Source of the DNA: Candidatus Didemnitutus sp.
GTDB lineage: Bacteria > Verrucomicrobiota > Verrucomicrobiia > Opitutales > Opitutaceae
NCBI GenBank assembly: GCA_023701285.1
Contig: JAMPXH010000016.1
Span: forward strand, 1 to 49,888
Direction of reading: 5' to 3'
DNA: 49,888 bases
Shown: in pieces, positions 40,265-48,802 of the stretch
How positions within the stretch are numbered: position 1 is the stretch's first letter
Layout: each line of letters starts with the position of its first letter
Position numbers and translations under genes: made by a program
Notes under the pieces: generated by a model
Told to the model about the DNA's origin: nothing
Seen by the model: only the letters and a program-made list of their open reading frames with translations
Database searches by the model: none

Positions 40265-40834
40265 ATGAACCACCGCTGCCCCTGGGCCGAGAACGAGATC
40301 CACCACGACTACCACGACCGCGAGTGGGGCGTGCCTTCGCACGACGACCGCCATCTCTTCGAGATGCTGCTGCTCGAAGGCGCACAAGCTGGCCTCAGCT
40401 GGTCAACCATCCTGAAGAAGCGCGAAAACTACCGCCGCGCCTTCGCCGGCTTCGATCCGGTGAAGGTCGCGCGCTTCGACGCGCGGAAGAAGGCCTCGCT
40501 CCTGCAGGACGCCGGCATCGTGCGCAATCGCCTCAAGATCGAGGCCGCCGTCGTCAACGCCCGCGCCTTCCTCGCCGTGCAGAAGGAATTCGGCAGCTTC
40601 GACCGCTACGTCTGGACCTTCGTCGGCGGCGCGCCGATCCAGCACGACTTCACCCGCTCCGCCCAGATCCCCGCGCGCACGGCCGAGTCCGACGCCCTGA
40701 GCCAGGACCTCAAGCGGCGCGGCTTCAAATTCGTGGGCACGACCATCTGCTACGCCTTCATGCAGGCCACCGGCATGGTCAACGACCACCTCGTTTCCTG
40801 CCCGCGCCACGCCGCCTGCGCGCGGCTGCGCTGA
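40265..40834 (+). CDS. tag: DNA-3-methyladenine glycosylase I
   Basis: This 189-residue repair enzyme removes 3-methyladenine from alkylated DNA. The zinc-binding residues are all present and spaced as in E. coli Tag: C5, H17, H175 and C179. The family signature RCPWAENEIHHDYHDREWGVP opens the protein, and E38 in LLLEGAQAGLSW is the expected active-site acid. QATGMVNDHLVSCPRH closes the fold. It stands alone, divergent from the OPT transporter gene. Confidence 0.95.
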   Translation: MNHRCPWAENEIHHDYHDREWGVPSHDDRHLFEMLLLEGAQAGLSWSTILKKRENYRRAFAGFDPVKVARFDARKKASLLQDAGIVRNRLKIEAAVVNARAFLAVQKEFGSFDRYVWTFVGGAPIQHDFTRSAQIPARTAESDALSQDLKRRGFKFVGTTICYAFMQATGMVNDHLVSCPRHAACARLR

Positions 40835-40939
40835 GGCCACGTCGCGGGTGAACGCGTCCTGCGCCGCACCGGTGCGGCGGGGATGCCCGTTCGCCGCAGG
40901 AAGATTGCCGCGGCCCGGCGCGCCGGCTTGGCTCGCGGC

Positions 40940-41776
40940 ATGACGTTCGCGTTCCCGTCGCTGCTCGAATTCGGTCTCGAACCCGCCGCGCTGATCCTCA
41001 CCCGCGGTTTCTCCGACTACTTCGTGCCGATCCAATCGAGCCCCGCCGTGCTCGCCCACATGGCGCGGGTGGACGGCGTCGACTTCGCCACGAGCCGCGT
41101 CGCGGTGCTCGACGGTCGCGCCGTCGGCGTCGCGCTCATCGCCCGCCGCGGCTGGACCTCGCGGCTCGCCGGCATGGCGATCGTGCCCGAGGCCCGCCGG
41201 CACGGGGTCGGGCGCGCCCTGATGGCGCAACTGCTCGACGAAGCCCGCGCCCGCCAGGAGCGCGCCATGGTGCTCGAAGTCATCGAGCAGAACGCGCCCG
41301 CCGTGCATCTCTACGAGCGTTGCGGTTTCCAGAAGATCCGGCGCCTGACCGGCCATGCCGGCCGGCCCGCCACGCCGCCCGCGGATGAGGCGCTGCCGCC
41401 TCCGGTGGAGATCGATCCGCGCGAACTGGCCGCGTTCGTCTCCGGGCACGGTCTGCGCGACCTGCCCTGGCAGATCGCGCCGGAAGCCATCGCCCACGCC
41501 GGCCCGCCGGCGCTCGCCTATCGCGCCGGTCCGTCGGCTGTGTTGATCACCGATCCGGCCGCGCCGACCATCGGCATCCGCGCGCTCGTCACGGCCACCG
41601 AGGCGCGCGGCCAAGGTCACTCGCGCGCCTTGTTGCGCGCGCTGTTCAGCCGCTTGCCGGGCAAGGAGTGGCGCGCCTCGGCGATCTTCCCCGAGGAAAT
41701 GGGCGGGGCGTTCACCGCCGCCGGCCTGGAACGCACGCCGCTCTCGCAGTGGCAGATGATCCTGCCGCTGGTCTGA
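40940..41776 (+). CDS. GNAT-family N-acetyltransferase, apparently two GNAT modules
   Basis: In this 278-residue protein the first module (about 1-140) has AGMAIVPEARRHGVGRALMAQLLDEA, the acetyl-CoA loop R/Q-x-x-G-x-G/A, and VHLYERCGFQK. A second, more divergent module (about 150-278) has GIRALVTATEARGQGHSRALLRALFSRL and a FTAAGLERTPLSQWQMIL end. Twin GNAT proteins usually have one active and one structural half. The acceptor substrate is unknown. The ATG at 40940 (MTFAFPSLLEFGLEPAALI) was preferred over one at 40883 that adds a basic tail. Its stop TGA begins repeat copy 3. Confidence 0.85.
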   Translation: MTFAFPSLLEFGLEPAALILTRGFSDYFVPIQSSPAVLAHMARVDGVDFATSRVAVLDGRAVGVALIARRGWTSRLAGMAIVPEARRHGVGRALMAQLLDEARARQERAMVLEVIEQNAPAVHLYERCGFQKIRRLTGHAGRPATPPADEALPPPVEIDPRELAAFVSGHGLRDLPWQIAPEAIAHAGPPALAYRAGPSAVLITDPAAPTIGIRALVTATEARGQGHSRALLRALFSRLPGKEWRASAIFPEEMGGAFTAAGLERTPLSQWQMILPLV

Positions 41777-41905
41777 GCCGGGATCGTGCAGGTGGTGGGC
41801 GTCGGTGTCCCGACCGACGTCTGTCGCCGCTGGGACAGCGGCGACCTCCCCATTGCCAGGCGCGCATCAGTCGGGAATCGCGTCCAACTGCATGAGTCCG
41901 GCGGA
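41774..41905 (+). repeat. 132-bp interspersed element, copy 3
   Basis: The element starts TGAGCCGGGATCGTGCAG at 41774, its first three bases being the GNAT stop codon, and ends CTGCATGAGTCCGGCGGA at 41905. It has a perfect 10-bp hairpin GTCGCCGCTG/CAGCGGCGAC. It aligns without gaps to copies 1 and 2 over all 132 bp, with roughly a dozen differences from copy 2. Confidence 0.9.
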
Positions 41906-41960
41906 GCGCGCCACCGATTACCGGTTTGCAATCCCGCCGCGCTGCGTAGCGTGAAGGCGC

Positions 41961-42248
41961 ATGTTCACGGGCCTGCTGCACTGGTTCACGGGACGCTCTC
42001 CGGGCGGGAGCGCCTACGAGCACGCCTTCGTGCGGGAGGTGCGCCCGGACCCGCGCGTCGCCCGCGACGCGGGGCTGGAGCGCTTCATCCTGCTCTGCTG
42101 GGTGCTCATCGCCGTGAAGCACGGGCTCGTGCTCTGGGCGGTGACGCATTACCGCATGCCGTTCCATCCGTTGATCGTGAACTTCCCCACCTGGCTCTTC
42201 GCCCTGCTCGCGACCGCGATCTACTTCCGGCGCACGGCCGCGAGCTGA
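41961..42248 (+). CDS. Small membrane protein of unknown function
   Basis: This 95-residue protein has a polar N-terminal half (MFTGLLHWFTGRSPGGSAYEHAFVREVRPD) and two predicted membrane helices, ERFILLCWVLIAVKHGLVLWAV and PLIVNFPTWLFALLATAIYF. No family was recognised. The 5' region has a weak AAGG before the ATG. It lies 55 bp after repeat copy 3 and converges with the TPR gene. Confidence 0.65.
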   Translation: MFTGLLHWFTGRSPGGSAYEHAFVREVRPDPRVARDAGLERFILLCWVLIAVKHGLVLWAVTHYRMPFHPLIVNFPTWLFALLATAIYFRRTAAS

Positions 42249-42277
42249 GCGTCAGGCGATGGAGCCGCCGGGCGCCT

Positions 42278-43921
42278 TCACACGCCGGGCTGGCAGAGGC
42301 AGGAGGCGTGGATCTGCACGTCGGCGTGGCGCCAGATCTGCTTGAAGCGCGCCTCGACCACGGCGGCTTCGCCCGCGCGATCCTGGAGCTTCAGGGTGCG
42401 CGCGAGTCCGAAGAGCGACCAGCCGTTGTCGGGCCAGCGCGCGAGATCGGCACGGTAAACCTCCTCGGCTTCCTGCACGCGGCCGACTTGCAACAGCGCC
42501 GCACCGAGGGCGTGGCGGACGGGGATGATCCAGTCGGGCGGCTCGTCGTAACGGAGTTTCGACTCGGCCTGCACCGCGTCGCGCAGACGGGCGAGCCCGT
42601 CGTCGGTGCGGCCTTCGCGGAACAGGATCTCGCCATCGAGCATCGCCCCGGCGACCGCGAGGATGTCGCGGCCGGCGTTGTTGCCGAAGGCCGACTCGGC
42701 GGGCACCTTCGCCACGGCGGCGGCGAATTGCGCCTGCTCGGCGCGCGCCGCGACGGTGTCACCCTTGGCGGCGTGGGCGATGCCGCGCGCGGCGAAGGCG
42801 AGCGAACGCGCGATCGGCAGGTTTTCCGGCGGCAACGGGCGGGCGAGGACCTCGTCCCAGCGACCGAAGCGCACCATCACCTCGAGCGGCATCGCATAGA
42901 AATAATCCACGATCGGGCCGTAATCGGCGACGAAGTCGGCGGGCCATTCGTCGACCATCGCGCGGATGTGGCGCAGCGCGAGTTCGCACCGGCCGGTCAT
43001 CATCGCGGCGAAGGTGAGCATGTGGCGATTGTGGGCGTTGTAGAGCCAGATGAAACCCTTGGGCACTCCTCCCTGCGCGCGGTAGGCGAGGTCGGCCTCG
43101 ATGGCGCGGGCGTTCGAGTCCACGGCCTCGTCCCAACGGCCGAGCAGCACGTCGATGTGGGTCGGCATGTGCACCATGTGGCCGACGCCGGGCATGAGCG
43201 TGCGGAGCCGGTCGGAGGCGGCGCGCGCCCTGCCGGGCTCGCGCGAGGCTTCGACTGCGTGGATGTAGAGATGCAGCGCCTGCGGATGTTGCGGGTTCAG
43301 TTCCAACACGCGCTCCAGCGTCGCCAGCACCTCCGGCGTGCCGGGCTGCGGTTCGCGCGTGTCCTGCGTCCACAGGTCCCATGGGCGCAGGTCCATCATC
43401 GCCTCGGCGAACAGCGCGCCCACATCGGCGTCGTCCGGGAAACGGCGCCACACCTCGCGCATCGCGGCGGCGTAGGCCTGATCGAGCGGAGCGCGGTCTG
43501 CGACCGGCGGGGCGGCATAGCGCAGCGCCTGCGCGGCGATCAGCGCCTGCTCCACCGGCGTGGCGGAGGCGGCGGCCTGCTGCGCCCGCTGGATCGCCGT
43601 CCACGCGAGCTGCGCGCGCGGCTCGGGCACGAAGGGGAAATTGATGTGCGGCCCCGCGGCGCACGCCACGCCCCACCACGCCATCGCACACGTGGGATCG
43701 AGTTCGGCGGCGGCCTGGAACGAGCGGATGGCCTCGTCGTGGTTGAAGGCGTAGAGGAAGGCGAGGCCTTGATCGAAGTAGCGCTGCGCCTCGACGGATG
43801 ATGTGGTGACTTGGCGCGTGTGCGAACCGGTGCCCGTGAAGAGCGGCACCGCGGGTGGCGTCGCCACGGCCGGCAACGGCACGAGAGCGAGCAGGAGGAG
43901 GGACAGGGACTTGATTTTCAT
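42278..43921 (-). CDS. Secreted tetratricopeptide repeat protein
   Basis: This 547-residue protein has a signal peptide (MKIKSLSLLLLALVPLPAVA). TPR-like helical pairs are evident: SVEAQRYFDQGLAFLYAFNHDEAIRSFQAAAELDPTCAMAWWGVA, then VLATLERVLELNPQHPQALHLYIHAVEAS, and at the C-terminus HALGAALLQVGRVQEAEEVYRADLARWPDNGWSLFGLARTLKLQD. An HMVHMPTHIDVLLGRWDEA segment lies mid-protein. No catalytic motif is seen; a scaffold role is likely. It is encoded alone on the minus strand, divergent from the penicillin acylase gene. Confidence 0.85.
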   Translation of the reverse strand: MKIKSLSLLLLALVPLPAVATPPAVPLFTGTGSHTRQVTTSSVEAQRYFDQGLAFLYAFNHDEAIRSFQAAAELDPTCAMAWWGVACAAGPHINFPFVPEPRAQLAWTAIQRAQQAAASATPVEQALIAAQALRYAAPPVADRAPLDQAYAAAMREVWRRFPDDADVGALFAEAMMDLRPWDLWTQDTREPQPGTPEVLATLERVLELNPQHPQALHLYIHAVEASREPGRARAASDRLRTLMPGVGHMVHMPTHIDVLLGRWDEAVDSNARAIEADLAYRAQGGVPKGFIWLYNAHNRHMLTFAAMMTGRCELALRHIRAMVDEWPADFVADYGPIVDYFYAMPLEVMVRFGRWDEVLARPLPPENLPIARSLAFAARGIAHAAKGDTVAARAEQAQFAAAVAKVPAESAFGNNAGRDILAVAGAMLDGEILFREGRTDDGLARLRDAVQAESKLRYDEPPDWIIPVRHALGAALLQVGRVQEAEEVYRADLARWPDNGWSLFGLARTLKLQDRAGEAAVVEARFKQIWRHADVQIHASCLCQPGV

Positions 43922-44130
43922 GGCGTGGAGGCGCCCGGGGGCGCGGGTATTTTTTGCACCCTAACAGGTCGCACCCAAGCCGGTAATTGACCACATGGCC
44001 CAGCCGCCGTTGCCCATCGGACAACACGCCCGCGGGAGTGGCTGCGGCTGTGCGACCTGCACGCCCGCGCACGCGGCGGGGCTTTTGCGTTGGCGCGCCC
44101 GGACCGGCACTTAATGTGCCCGCCACCGCC

Positions 44131-46536
44131 ATGACGTCACCGCTCACCAAACGTCTCCAAGCCCTCCTCTCGCTCCTGAGCGTGCTCCTGGGTCTCGCCG
44201 TCATCGCCGCCCTCGCCGGCTACTTCCTGTTGCGCGGCAGCCTCGCGCAGCTCGACGGCGTCCGGCCGCTCCCCGGCCTCGCCGCGTCCGTCGAGGTCGC
44301 GCGCGACGCGCTCGGCGTGCCGCTCATCACCGCGGCCAACCGCGCCGACGCAGCGCGCGCCCTCGGCTTCGTGCACGCACAGGATCGGTTCTTCCAGATG
44401 GACCTCACGCGCCGCCGCGCCGCCGGCGAACTGGCGGAACTCTTCGGCCCCGCCGCGCTCGAGCTGGACAAGTTCACCCGCCGGCACGCCTTCCGCCGCA
44501 TCGCGCAAGCGGGCGTCGCCGCGCTCGCCCCCGCGGAGCGCGCGCTGCTCGACGCCTACGTCGACGGCGTCAACGCCGGCCTCGCCGCGCTCCCGCGCCA
44601 GCCCTGGGAATACTATGTGCTCCGCACCGATCCGGTGCCGTGGCGCGCGGAGGACAGCCTCCTCTGCATCCTCGCCATGTGGATCGACCTGCAGGACGAA
44701 CGCGGCCACTACGAGCGCTCCTACCGCGCGCTCTACGACGCCTTCGGCAGCGCCGGCGTGGCCTTCTTCGCCCCGCGCGGCGATGCCAACGACGCCGCGC
44801 TCGACGACACGTTCTACCCTGTGCCCGACCTGCCGCCCCTGCGTTTCAGCCGGACGAAACCGGAAGAACCGACCGCCGCACTCTCCGCGCCGTGGGTCGA
44901 GCCCGCGCTGCGTCCGGGCAGCAACAGCTTCGCCGTCGCCGGCCGGCACACCGCGCACGGTGCCGCGCTCCTCGCCAACGACATGCACCTCGGCCTCAAC
45001 GTGCCCAACACCTGGTATCGCGCCACGCTCACGTGGAACGATGCCACCGGCGCCACCCATCAGGTCAGCGGCGTCACCTTCCCCGGCACGCCCGCTCTCG
45101 TCGTCGGCAGCAACGGCCGCGTCGCGTGGGGCTTCACCAATTCCTACATCGACACCGTCGACATCGTCATGATCGAGACCGACGGCATCGCCGACATCCG
45201 CTACCGCACCAAGGACGGTTGGCGCGACATCGAGGAACGCGTCGAGAAGATCGCCGTGAAGGGCGGCGATCCGGCGGAGGTGACGCTCCAGTTCACCCAC
45301 TGGGGCCCGATCCTCCCCGGCAAACCCGCCGACGCCCGCCTCTACGCGCTGCGTTGGAACGCCCACGACGTCAGCGCCATAAACTTCGGCATCCTCCGCC
45401 TCGAAACCGCCCGCTCCACCGCCGAGGCCCTCGACCTCGCCCGCCGCGCCGGCATGCCGAACAACAACATCCTCCTCGCCGACGCCGACGGCCACATCGC
45501 GTGGACCCTCACCGGCGTCGTGCCCAAGCGCCTCGGCTACGACGGCCGCCTCCCCACGACCTGGGCCTACGGCGACCGCGCCTGGGAAGGCTGGCTGCCG
45601 CCCGAGGAAGTGCCCACCATCTCCGACCCGCCCGAGGGCATCCTCTGGACCGCCAACAACCGCATCGTCGGCGGCGAGGCCTACGCGCGGCTCGGCGACA
45701 ACGGTTACGACGACGGCTTCCGCGCCTCCGCGATCCGCGACGACTTGCGCGAACTCCTCGCCGGCGACCGCAAGGTCTCCGCCCCCGACCTCCTCGCCGT
45801 GCAACTCGACGACCGCGCCCGTTACCTCGAACGCTGGCGCACGCTGCTGCTCGCCACGCTCGACGACCGCGCCGTCGCCACGGACGAACTCCGGCGCGAG
45901 ATGCGCGCCCATGTGGAAGCGTGGAACGGCCGCGCCTCCGCGGACTCCACGGGTTACCGGCTCCTGCGCGCGTTCCGCCAGCAGGCCTCCGCGCTGACGC
46001 TGAAGCCCTTCCTCGACCAACCCCGCCGCACCTATGCGGAGTTCGATTTCTCCCGCTTCATGACTGAGGACTCCGTCTGGCGGCTCGTGACCGAAAAACC
46101 CGCGCGCCTGCTCAACCCGGAATTTTCCTCCTGGGAAAATCTCCTCCTCGCCGCGGCCGATCAGGTGCTCGATTCGGCCCGCGAGCAGAAGATCGCCCTG
46201 CAGGACTTCACGTGGGGCGCGCGCAACACGCTCCGCATGCAGCACCCCTTCGCCCGCTTCCTGCCCAAGGCCGTCGCCGGTTTCCTCTCGATGCCCGCCG
46301 AGCCCCTGCCCGGCGACAGCAACCTCCCGCGCGTGCAAGGCACCGCCTTCGGCGCATCCCAACGCCTCGTCGTCGCGCCCGGTCACGAGCAGGAGGCGAT
46401 CTTCCATATGCCCGGCGGACAAAGCGGTCACCCGCTCTCGCCCTTCTTCCGCGCCGGACACGCCGCGTGGGTCAAGGGCGAGCCGACCCCGCTCCTCCCC
46501 GGCGCGAAGCAGCACACGCTCACGCTCACGCCGTAA
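44131..46536 (+). CDS. Penicillin acylase family (Ntn-hydrolase) protein
   Basis: This 801-residue precursor has an N-terminal membrane anchor or signal (LLSLLSVLLGLAVIAALAGYFLL). An alpha-chain-like part (VEVARDALGVPLITAANRADAARALGFVHAQDRFFQMDLTRRRAAGELAELFG) is followed by the self-cleavage site with nucleophile S264 in LRPGSNSFAVAG. Beta-chain markers follow: ANDMHLGLNVPNTWYRA, GTPALVVGSNGRVAWGFTNSYIDTVDI and PNNNILLADADGHIAW. It should be auto-processed and cleave amides of acyl compounds such as acyl-homoserine lactones or beta-lactams; the real substrate is unknown. The ATG at 44131 begins the signal; the longer frame upstream was rejected. Confidence 0.93.
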   Translation: MTSPLTKRLQALLSLLSVLLGLAVIAALAGYFLLRGSLAQLDGVRPLPGLAASVEVARDALGVPLITAANRADAARALGFVHAQDRFFQMDLTRRRAAGELAELFGPAALELDKFTRRHAFRRIAQAGVAALAPAERALLDAYVDGVNAGLAALPRQPWEYYVLRTDPVPWRAEDSLLCILAMWIDLQDERGHYERSYRALYDAFGSAGVAFFAPRGDANDAALDDTFYPVPDLPPLRFSRTKPEEPTAALSAPWVEPALRPGSNSFAVAGRHTAHGAALLANDMHLGLNVPNTWYRATLTWNDATGATHQVSGVTFPGTPALVVGSNGRVAWGFTNSYIDTVDIVMIETDGIADIRYRTKDGWRDIEERVEKIAVKGGDPAEVTLQFTHWGPILPGKPADARLYALRWNAHDVSAINFGILRLETARSTAEALDLARRAGMPNNNILLADADGHIAWTLTGVVPKRLGYDGRLPTTWAYGDRAWEGWLPPEEVPTISDPPEGILWTANNRIVGGEAYARLGDNGYDDGFRASAIRDDLRELLAGDRKVSAPDLLAVQLDDRARYLERWRTLLLATLDDRAVATDELRREMRAHVEAWNGRASADSTGYRLLRAFRQQASALTLKPFLDQPRRTYAEFDFSRFMTEDSVWRLVTEKPARLLNPEFSSWENLLLAAADQVLDSAREQKIALQDFTWGARNTLRMQHPFARFLPKAVAGFLSMPAEPLPGDSNLPRVQGTAFGASQRLVVAPGHEQEAIFHMPGGQSGHPLSPFFRAGHAAWVKGEPTPLLPGAKQHTLTLTP

Positions 46537-46631
46537 TTGCCCGCGCCCCCGCCTTCCGTCTCGCCACCGCCCGCCGTTCGCCGAAAAAATCCGCCCGCGC
46601 CACCGCCTCCACTCCCGACCCCCGCCCGACC

Positions 46632-47249
46632 ATGCCGCTGCACGTCCTCCAGCATCCGCTCGCCCACCACGTGCTCACCCACTTGCGCGACAAGACGACC
46701 AAGCCCGTCCTGTTCCGCACGCTGAGCTACCAGATCTCGCTCCTGCTCGCGCTCGAGGCCACCCGCGACCTCGCCACCGTGGAGAAAACCATCGAGACGC
46801 CGCTCGAGCGCATGGCCGGCCGCGTGCTCGCCAAGCCGCTCGTCGTCGTGCCCATCCTCCGCGCCGGCCTCGGCATGCTCCAGCCGTTCCATGACATCTT
46901 CCCCGACGTGTCCGTCGGCTACGTCGGTCTCGAACGCGATCACCAGACCGCGATCGCGCGCAGTTATTACTGCAAGCTCCCGCCGCTCGCCGGCGCGCGC
47001 GTGCTCGTGGTCGACCCGATGCTCGCCACCGGCGGCTCGGCTGCGCAGGCGCTCACGCTCGTGAAGGCGCAGGGCGCCACCGACGTCGGCTTCGTCTGCA
47101 TCGTCGCCGCGCCCGAAGGCGTCCAGACGGTGCAGGACGCGCATCCCGACATCCCGATCCACGCCGGCGCCGTCGACCGCCAGCTCAACGACCGCAAATA
47201 CATCCTCCCCGGCCTCGGCGATTTCGGCGACCGCCTCTACGGCACCTGA
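46632..47249 (+). CDS. upp: Uracil phosphoribosyltransferase
   Basis: This 205-residue enzyme converts uracil and PRPP to UMP. It has the conserved N-terminal HPLAHHVLTHLRDKTT and TPLERMAGR, the loop VVPILRAGLGML, the PRPP-binding VVDPMLATGGSAAQAL, and YILPGLGDFGDRLYGT at the C-terminus, typical of Upp. The ATG at 46632 begins MPLHVLQHP. It lies 95 bp behind the penicillin acylase gene, with no recognisable functional link. Confidence 0.95.
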   Translation: MPLHVLQHPLAHHVLTHLRDKTTKPVLFRTLSYQISLLLALEATRDLATVEKTIETPLERMAGRVLAKPLVVVPILRAGLGMLQPFHDIFPDVSVGYVGLERDHQTAIARSYYCKLPPLAGARVLVVDPMLATGGSAAQALTLVKAQGATDVGFVCIVAAPEGVQTVQDAHPDIPIHAGAVDRQLNDRKYILPGLGDFGDRLYGT

Positions 47250-47416
47250 GCCGGCGCAACGGTTGCCCGCCAGGAACGCCAGCGGCGGGCCGGTCCGACT
47301 GCGCCGCAACCGCAACCGCAGCCGCAGTCGACGCTCCGACCTCCTCGGCCGAAGGACGAAGCCGGCGCGGGATTGGGAGATTGCCCGCGCGCGCCCGGCC
47401 GTGTCGGATGCGCCGC

Positions 47417-47743
47417 ATGGAACTCGCCCAGCTCTCCGACCGCGCCATGGAAATCCGCGCCGCCTTCGCCCGCGTGGAGCAGCAACGCCACGGCCGCACT
47501 TGGACCGACGCGGAGATCATGCAGGGCTTTGTCGTGGATGTCGGCGCGCTGATGAAACTCGTCATGGCCAAATCCGGCGCCCGGCACGTCGACGACCTCG
47601 ACCGCAAGCTCGCCCACGAGTTGAGCGACTGCCTCTGGAGTGTGCTCGTGCTCGCCCGCCTGCACGGCGTGGATCTGGAGCGCGCCTTCCTGCAAACCAT
47701 GCAGGAGATCGAGACTTCAACGTCACGCGCGGAAAATTCCTGA
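47417..47743 (+). CDS. MazG-like nucleotide pyrophosphohydrolase family protein
   Basis: This 108-residue all-helical protein begins MELAQLSDRAMEIRAAF. The MazG-type helix pattern is visible in EIMQGFVVDVGALMKLVMAKSG and KLAHELSDCLWSVLVLARLHGVDLERAFLQTMQEIE, where an ExxD pair (HELSD) supplies metal ligands. It may hydrolyse non-canonical NTPs. The first helix lacks the usual EExxE pair (it has GALMK), so activity is less certain. The 167-bp interval upstream shows no gene. An overlapping frame with the histidine kinase-like gene follows. Confidence 0.8.
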   Translation: MELAQLSDRAMEIRAAFARVEQQRHGRTWTDAEIMQGFVVDVGALMKLVMAKSGARHVDDLDRKLAHELSDCLWSVLVLARLHGVDLERAFLQTMQEIETSTSRAENS

Positions 47744-47807
47744 GCAAAAATTGCGATTCGGGGGATTCTGGTCGCACCCGGCTGCGCGCTCGTTGTTGTC
47801 TGTGGGC

Positions 47808-48728
47808 GTGACTGCCTTCGAGCATGAGATCCTGGACATTCCCCCGCTGAGCCCGGGGGAAACCTCGCTCGTCGACCTGCACTCCGTGCTGAACGTGCTC
47901 AACGTCCTGCACGGCGAACTGCTCCTGCTCGGCTTCACCCTCGCCGAGGACCACGACCTGCTGCGGCCGGCGCTCGCGCGATGCGAGCAGATCCAGGCCG
48001 ATCTGGTCGACCCCGCCGCCGCCCTGCGCCATGCGGAAAGCCTCCCCGCTCACCGCGAAGAGATCGAGCGCCTGCTCGCGGCCGCGCTCGCGCAGCATCC
48101 CGCGCCGGCGCAGACCGCCGAGGCGCGCGATTCGCTCGAGAACATCCGCACCGTCTTCAAGGTCTTCGAGGTGCGCGCCCGCGAGATCCTCGCCCGCGCC
48201 CACGCCCCGGGCGAGTGGATCGAGTCGTCGATCGACGTCCTCCGCCGCGATTTCCGCGAGGTCTTCGCCGCCATCGAGAAGAACAGCCACGGCCGCTACC
48301 GCATCATCTACAACCTCGCCCAGCAGGAGCCGCGCGACTACTACGTGGACTTCGTGATCGAGAGCGACAACGGCCGCACCGTGGCGCTGCCGCTGCTCTT
48401 CAAGGACGTGATGCGCGACCTCATCGCCAACGCCCGCAAATACACCGCACCGGGCGGCACCATCAACGCCGGCCTCTACGAGACCGCCACCTGCCTGCGT
48501 TTCACCGTGCAGGACACCGGTTGCGGCATCCCGCCCGACGAGATCGAGACCGTCGTCCACTACGGCCGGCGCGGCTCCAACGTCACCGAGGTGCGCACGA
48601 TGGGCGGCGGCTTCGGCCTGACCAAGGCCTTCCTCGTCACGAAGCAGCTCGGCGGCCGTTTCTGGATCCGCTCCGAACTCGGCGTCGGCACCCGCATCCG
48701 CATCGAGATTCCGCGGCCCCGCGCCTGA
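47808..48728 (+). CDS. Soluble histidine kinase-like ATPase (HATPase_c)
   Basis: This 306-residue cytoplasmic protein has a GTG start at 47808 (one at 47802 adds two residues). The C-terminal HATPase_c domain has an N box DLIANARKYT, G1 DTGCGIP at 236-242 and G2 GGGFGLT. The N-terminal helices (VDLHSVLNVLNVLHGELLLLGF) resemble a DHp helix with a candidate His, but lack the classical HE..TPL motif. No sensor or membrane segment is seen. It may be a stand-alone kinase acting on an external receiver or a regulatory ATPase; a receiver lies at 25400 but nothing ties the two together. Confidence 0.82.
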   Translation: MTAFEHEILDIPPLSPGETSLVDLHSVLNVLNVLHGELLLLGFTLAEDHDLLRPALARCEQIQADLVDPAAALRHAESLPAHREEIERLLAAALAQHPAPAQTAEARDSLENIRTVFKVFEVRAREILARAHAPGEWIESSIDVLRRDFREVFAAIEKNSHGRYRIIYNLAQQEPRDYYVDFVIESDNGRTVALPLLFKDVMRDLIANARKYTAPGGTINAGLYETATCLRFTVQDTGCGIPPDEIETVVHYGRRGSNVTEVRTMGGGFGLTKAFLVTKQLGGRFWIRSELGVGTRIRIEIPRPRA

Positions 48729-48802
48729 CTCCGCGCCCGCCGCGCGCCGGCGGCGTTTTTTTCGTGTCCTTCCGTCGGTTTCATCGGCAAATCTGGACGC
48801 CC

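Noticed and set aside
44137-46515. Minus-strand open frame of about 792 codons opposite the penicillin acylase gene
   Set aside because: Gly/Val/Glu-rich shadow without motifs; the plus strand has an intact nucleophile region and export signal.
47250-47270. TGAGCCGG at the upp stop as a fourth copy of the 132-bp repeat
   Set aside because: Only the first eight bases match; the following sequence has neither the hairpins nor the far inverted end.
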